From JAAXTX01 sp035560715 (GTDB lineage Bacteria > Patescibacteriota > Minisyncoccia > Moranbacterales > UBA1568): 7,850 nt of DNA. The DNA lies in assembly GCA_035560715.1 (NCBI GenBank), contig DATMYW010000054.1, forward strand, positions 1-7,850, in the 5' to 3' direction. The position numbers and the translations under genes are program-made. The notes beneath the pieces are model-generated. The model was given only the letters and a program-made list of their open reading frames with translations. It did not search any database and was not told where the DNA came from. This document shows positions 5,979 through 7,850 of the stretch, piece by piece (position 1 is the first letter of the stretch; every line of letters begins with the position of its first letter).

Positions 5979-7727
5979 ATGCGCGTTACGAACGAGCAAT
6001 TGAAACTCTTTTTGTCGGATTCGAACCTTGTCCCGAAGGACCGTCTCGAAGAGGTTTTTTTAGAGGCGGAGGAACGAAAGGAAGAGTTCGGGCCGATCCT
6101 TCTCGAAAAGAAGCTCATCGACGAGGCCGGACTGCAGAAGGTGTACGCCTATGTGCTGGGTATTCCGTTCGTGGACCTGACCAAGGAAAACATCCCGCTG
6201 GAGATTCTTCAGATCGTTCCCGAGCCCATTGCTCGAAAATACAATATCGTCGCGTTCGAGCGGCAGGAAAAAAACCTCAAGGTTGCCATGCTCGCGCCGG
6301 AGGACCTGCAGACGATCGATTTCATCAAGAAGAAAAGCGGATATCGGATCATTCCCTGCCTCACCACGCGGGAGAGCATCCAGGCCGCGCTCAAGCACTA
6401 CGAGAAAAGCCTGAAGGCCGAGTTCGGTGACCTCATGACCGTCACTGCGGAGAATCCGGACGAGGGCGAGGACAGCGGCAATCTCGAGAAGATCGCGAGC
6501 GACCTTCCCGTGGTCCGGATCGTCGACACCCTCCTTAAGCATGCGATTTTGCAGTCGGCGTCCGATATCCATATCGAACCTTTGGAGAAGGAGGTGCTCG
6601 TCCGGTATCGCATCGACGGCGTTCTGCACGACGCTATGTCTTTGCCGAGAGACGCCGCGACCGGCATCGTCGCCCGCATCAAGGTCCTCTCGAACCTCAA
6701 GCTCGACGAACACCGCCAGCCGCAGGACGGCCGATTCAAGATTGAGAAGGACGATTACAAGATCTCGTTCCGCGTCAGTATCCTTCCGGTATTCGACGGC
6801 GAGAAGATCGTCATGCGTCTCCTTGACGAGTCGTCGAAGGGGCTCACGCTCGAGAAGATGGGTCTCATGGGGCGCGCGCTCGAGACGGTGCACCGTGAGA
6901 TTCACAAGCCGAACGGTATCATCCTCGTCACCGGTCCGACCGGATCGGGCAAGACGACGACCCTCTATACGGTTATGGACATCCTCAATACCCCGGAGGT
7001 CAACATCTCGACGGTCGAGGATCCGGTCGAATATCGGATGCCGCGTGTGAACCAGACGCAGATCAATCCCAAGGTGGGCATGACGTTCGCGGCGGCACTC
7101 CGATCCCTCCTGCGTCAGGATCCGGACATCCTGATGGTTGGCGAGATCCGCGATCAGGAGACGCTCGAGATCGCGCTTCACTCGGCCATGACCGGACACC
7201 TCGTTCTCTCGACCCTGCACACCAACAGTGCCGCCGCAACCTTGCCGCGCATGCTCGACATGGGTGCGGAGCCGTTCCTTATCGCTTCCACTACGAACGT
7301 CATCATCGCGCAGCGTCTCGTTCGGAAACTCTGCCCCGAATGCCGGAAGCCCTATCAGCTCGATGAGGAAGAGGCGAAGACCCTCGCGAAGAGCATCAAT
7401 GTCGACGATGTGCTCACCTATCTCACCTCTTCTGAGTCCGGCGTGAAGGCGGAACAGAAGACGGGAACGCTCTGTGACTTCACCTTCTATCGGCCGGGCG
7501 GGTGCGACCAGTGCGGCGGCGAGGGATTCCGCGGCCGGATCGGCATCTACGAGGTGCTCGCGATGGACACGGATATTCAGAAACTCGTCGCACATTCGGC
7601 GACGACCGAGGAGATCGAGGAACAGGCCAAGAAGAACGGCATGCTGTCGATGATCATGGACGGCTTCGGCAAGGCCGCCGTCGGCACGACCACCCTCGAG
7701 GAGGTACTCCGCGTGACAAAGGAATAA
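5979..7727 (+). CDS. pilB: Type IV pilus / type II secretion assembly ATPase (PilB/GspE family)
   Basis: This hexameric cytoplasmic motor would drive pilin polymerisation through a PilC-like membrane protein. It has 582 residues, full length for the family. The N-terminal MshEN/GspE_N-like region (about 1-140) shows GPILLEKKLIDEAGLQKVYA and GIPFVDL. The N2 domain carries SDIHIEP (195-201) and RYRIDG (209-214). The C-terminal ATPase has Walker A GPTGSGKT (319-326), Asp box STVEDPVEYR (344-353), Walker B DILMVGEIRD (383-392) and a His box with His401, His407 and His414. A zinc-binding tetracysteine (Cys452, Cys455, Cys509, Cys512) is complete; this feature marks PilB/GspE assembly ATPases rather than PilT-type retraction ATPases. 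ATG 5979 is the first start after an in-frame TGA at 5973-5975. No pilC, pilT or pilin gene is in the window; with its own promoter and terminator the gene looks monocistronic here. A GspE or competence-system role cannot be separated from PilB by sequence alone. Confidence 0.95.
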   Translation: MRVTNEQLKLFLSDSNLVPKDRLEEVFLEAEERKEEFGPILLEKKLIDEAGLQKVYAYVLGIPFVDLTKENIPLEILQIVPEPIARKYNIVAFERQEKNLKVAMLAPEDLQTIDFIKKKSGYRIIPCLTTRESIQAALKHYEKSLKAEFGDLMTVTAENPDEGEDSGNLEKIASDLPVVRIVDTLLKHAILQSASDIHIEPLEKEVLVRYRIDGVLHDAMSLPRDAATGIVARIKVLSNLKLDEHRQPQDGRFKIEKDDYKISFRVSILPVFDGEKIVMRLLDESSKGLTLEKMGLMGRALETVHREIHKPNGIILVTGPTGSGKTTTLYTVMDILNTPEVNISTVEDPVEYRMPRVNQTQINPKVGMTFAAALRSLLRQDPDILMVGEIRDQETLEIALHSAMTGHLVLSTLHTNSAAATLPRMLDMGAEPFLIASTTNVIIAQRLVRKLCPECRKPYQLDEEEAKTLAKSINVDDVLTYLTSSESGVKAEQKTGTLCDFTFYRPGGCDQCGGEGFRGRIGIYEVLAMDTDIQKLVAHSATTEEIEEQAKKNGMLSMIMDGFGKAAVGTTTLEEVLRVTKE

Positions 7728-7738
7728 GGCTCCTCCGT

Positions 7739-7780
7739 TTCCAATAACCCCGTCTCTCGCGAGAGGCGGGGTTATTGGAG
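7739..7780 (+). terminator. Strong palindromic terminator after pilB
   Basis: Bases 7741-7759 pair with 7760-7778 along 19 positions, with one T-G pair (7753/7766) and a CTCTCGCGAGAG centre, so in RNA a small CGCG loop is expected. The stem core is CCCCG/CGGGG and the 3' arm ends in TTATT, which can act as a short U-rich tail, with AATAA complementing it upstream. It begins about a dozen bases after the pilB stop. Being nearly symmetrical, it could also slow transcription on the other strand. Confidence 0.8.
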
Positions 7781-7789
7781 TGATATAAT
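7781..7789 (+). promoter_or_regulatory. Isolated extended -10 box right after the terminator
   Basis: TGA followed by a consensus TATAAT (7784-7789) abuts the terminator. The place for a -35 box falls within the hairpin and does not match, so activity would depend on the TGN extension alone. It could be an upstream promoter for the gene beyond the right edge. Confidence 0.4.
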
Positions 7790-7818
7790 AGTGCTTTGAA
7801 TAAGGGAAAAAAGAACCG

Positions 7819-7846
7819 TTGACAGCAGTTTCTATTGATATATACT
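7819..7846 (+). promoter_or_regulatory. Near-consensus promoter reading out of the right edge
   Basis: A perfect -35 TTGACA at 7819-7824 is followed after 16 bases by TATACT at 7841-7846. This is the best sigma-70-like promoter in the window. Transcription would begin at or just past the window end, so the gene it serves is not visible; it may be another pilus gene. Confidence 0.72.
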
Positions 7847-7850
7847 GTTA

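Noticed and set aside
5939..6430. A 163-codon + strand frame overlapping the start of pilB
   Set aside because: The product is Arg/Gly-rich and lies out of frame over the conserved N-terminal domain of pilB. I kept only the spacing of its starts as an observation, not as a gene.
6060..7595. A 511-codon open frame on the minus strand across pilB
   Set aside because: It is fully antisense to a gene with every PilB motif intact. GC-rich codon use commonly leaves the opposite strand open, and the translated product is rich in Arg, Asp and His with no recognisable domain.
1..7850. CRISPR arrays, tRNA or rRNA genes, insertion sequences
   Set aside because: No regularly spaced repeats, cloverleaf, rRNA-like stretch, transposase motif or terminal inverted repeats were seen on either strand.

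Overview
The window looks like part of a chromosome from a Patescibacteria (Candidate Phyla Radiation) bacterium with moderately high GC and the standard code: several genes end in TGA and no in-frame TGA is read through. The lineage is inferred from gene content. A large surface protein carries a phage-tail-type S74 region followed by a Cys-x4-Cys 'KLCLEDVC' segment, there is a small DUF5666-type protein, and a MacAB-like exporter has no outer-membrane partner. No phylogeny was possible. Every convincing gene is on the + strand.

Layout. (1) Bases 1-1733 hold the 3' part of a large surface or fibre-like protein, cut by the left edge. (2) Bases 1734-2023 are mostly non-coding. They contain a weak 69-codon ORF with a good ribosome binding site, and a compact hairpin with a T-rich tail just before the next gene. 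(3) Bases 2024-5172 form a three-gene operon for a MacAB-type export system: membrane-fusion (adaptor) protein, ABC ATPase and MacB/FtsX-type permease. ATPase and permease are separate proteins, unlike the fused Escherichia coli MacB. (4) Bases 5173-5375 are an intergenic region with a small inverted repeat and an AT-rich island carrying two TTCGAA-centred repeats. (5) Bases 5376-5828 encode a small membrane-anchored DUF5666-like protein that may belong functionally to the exporter. (6) Bases 5829-5978 hold a hairpin and an extended -10 promoter. (7) Bases 5979-7727 encode a full-length PilB/GspE-type assembly ATPase. (8) Bases 7728-7850 hold a very strong palindromic terminator, an isolated extended -10 box, and a near-consensus promoter reading out of the right edge.

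The common theme is the cell envelope: a displayed fibre-like protein, an ATP-driven exporter that could move a peptide, lipid or small molecule across the single membrane expected for this group, and the motor for type IV pilus-like assembly. Any link between these units is inference from proximity. I did not find a clearly new multi-gene system. The most unusual items are the architecture of the first protein, the AT-rich repeat element, and the spacing of the signals before pilB.
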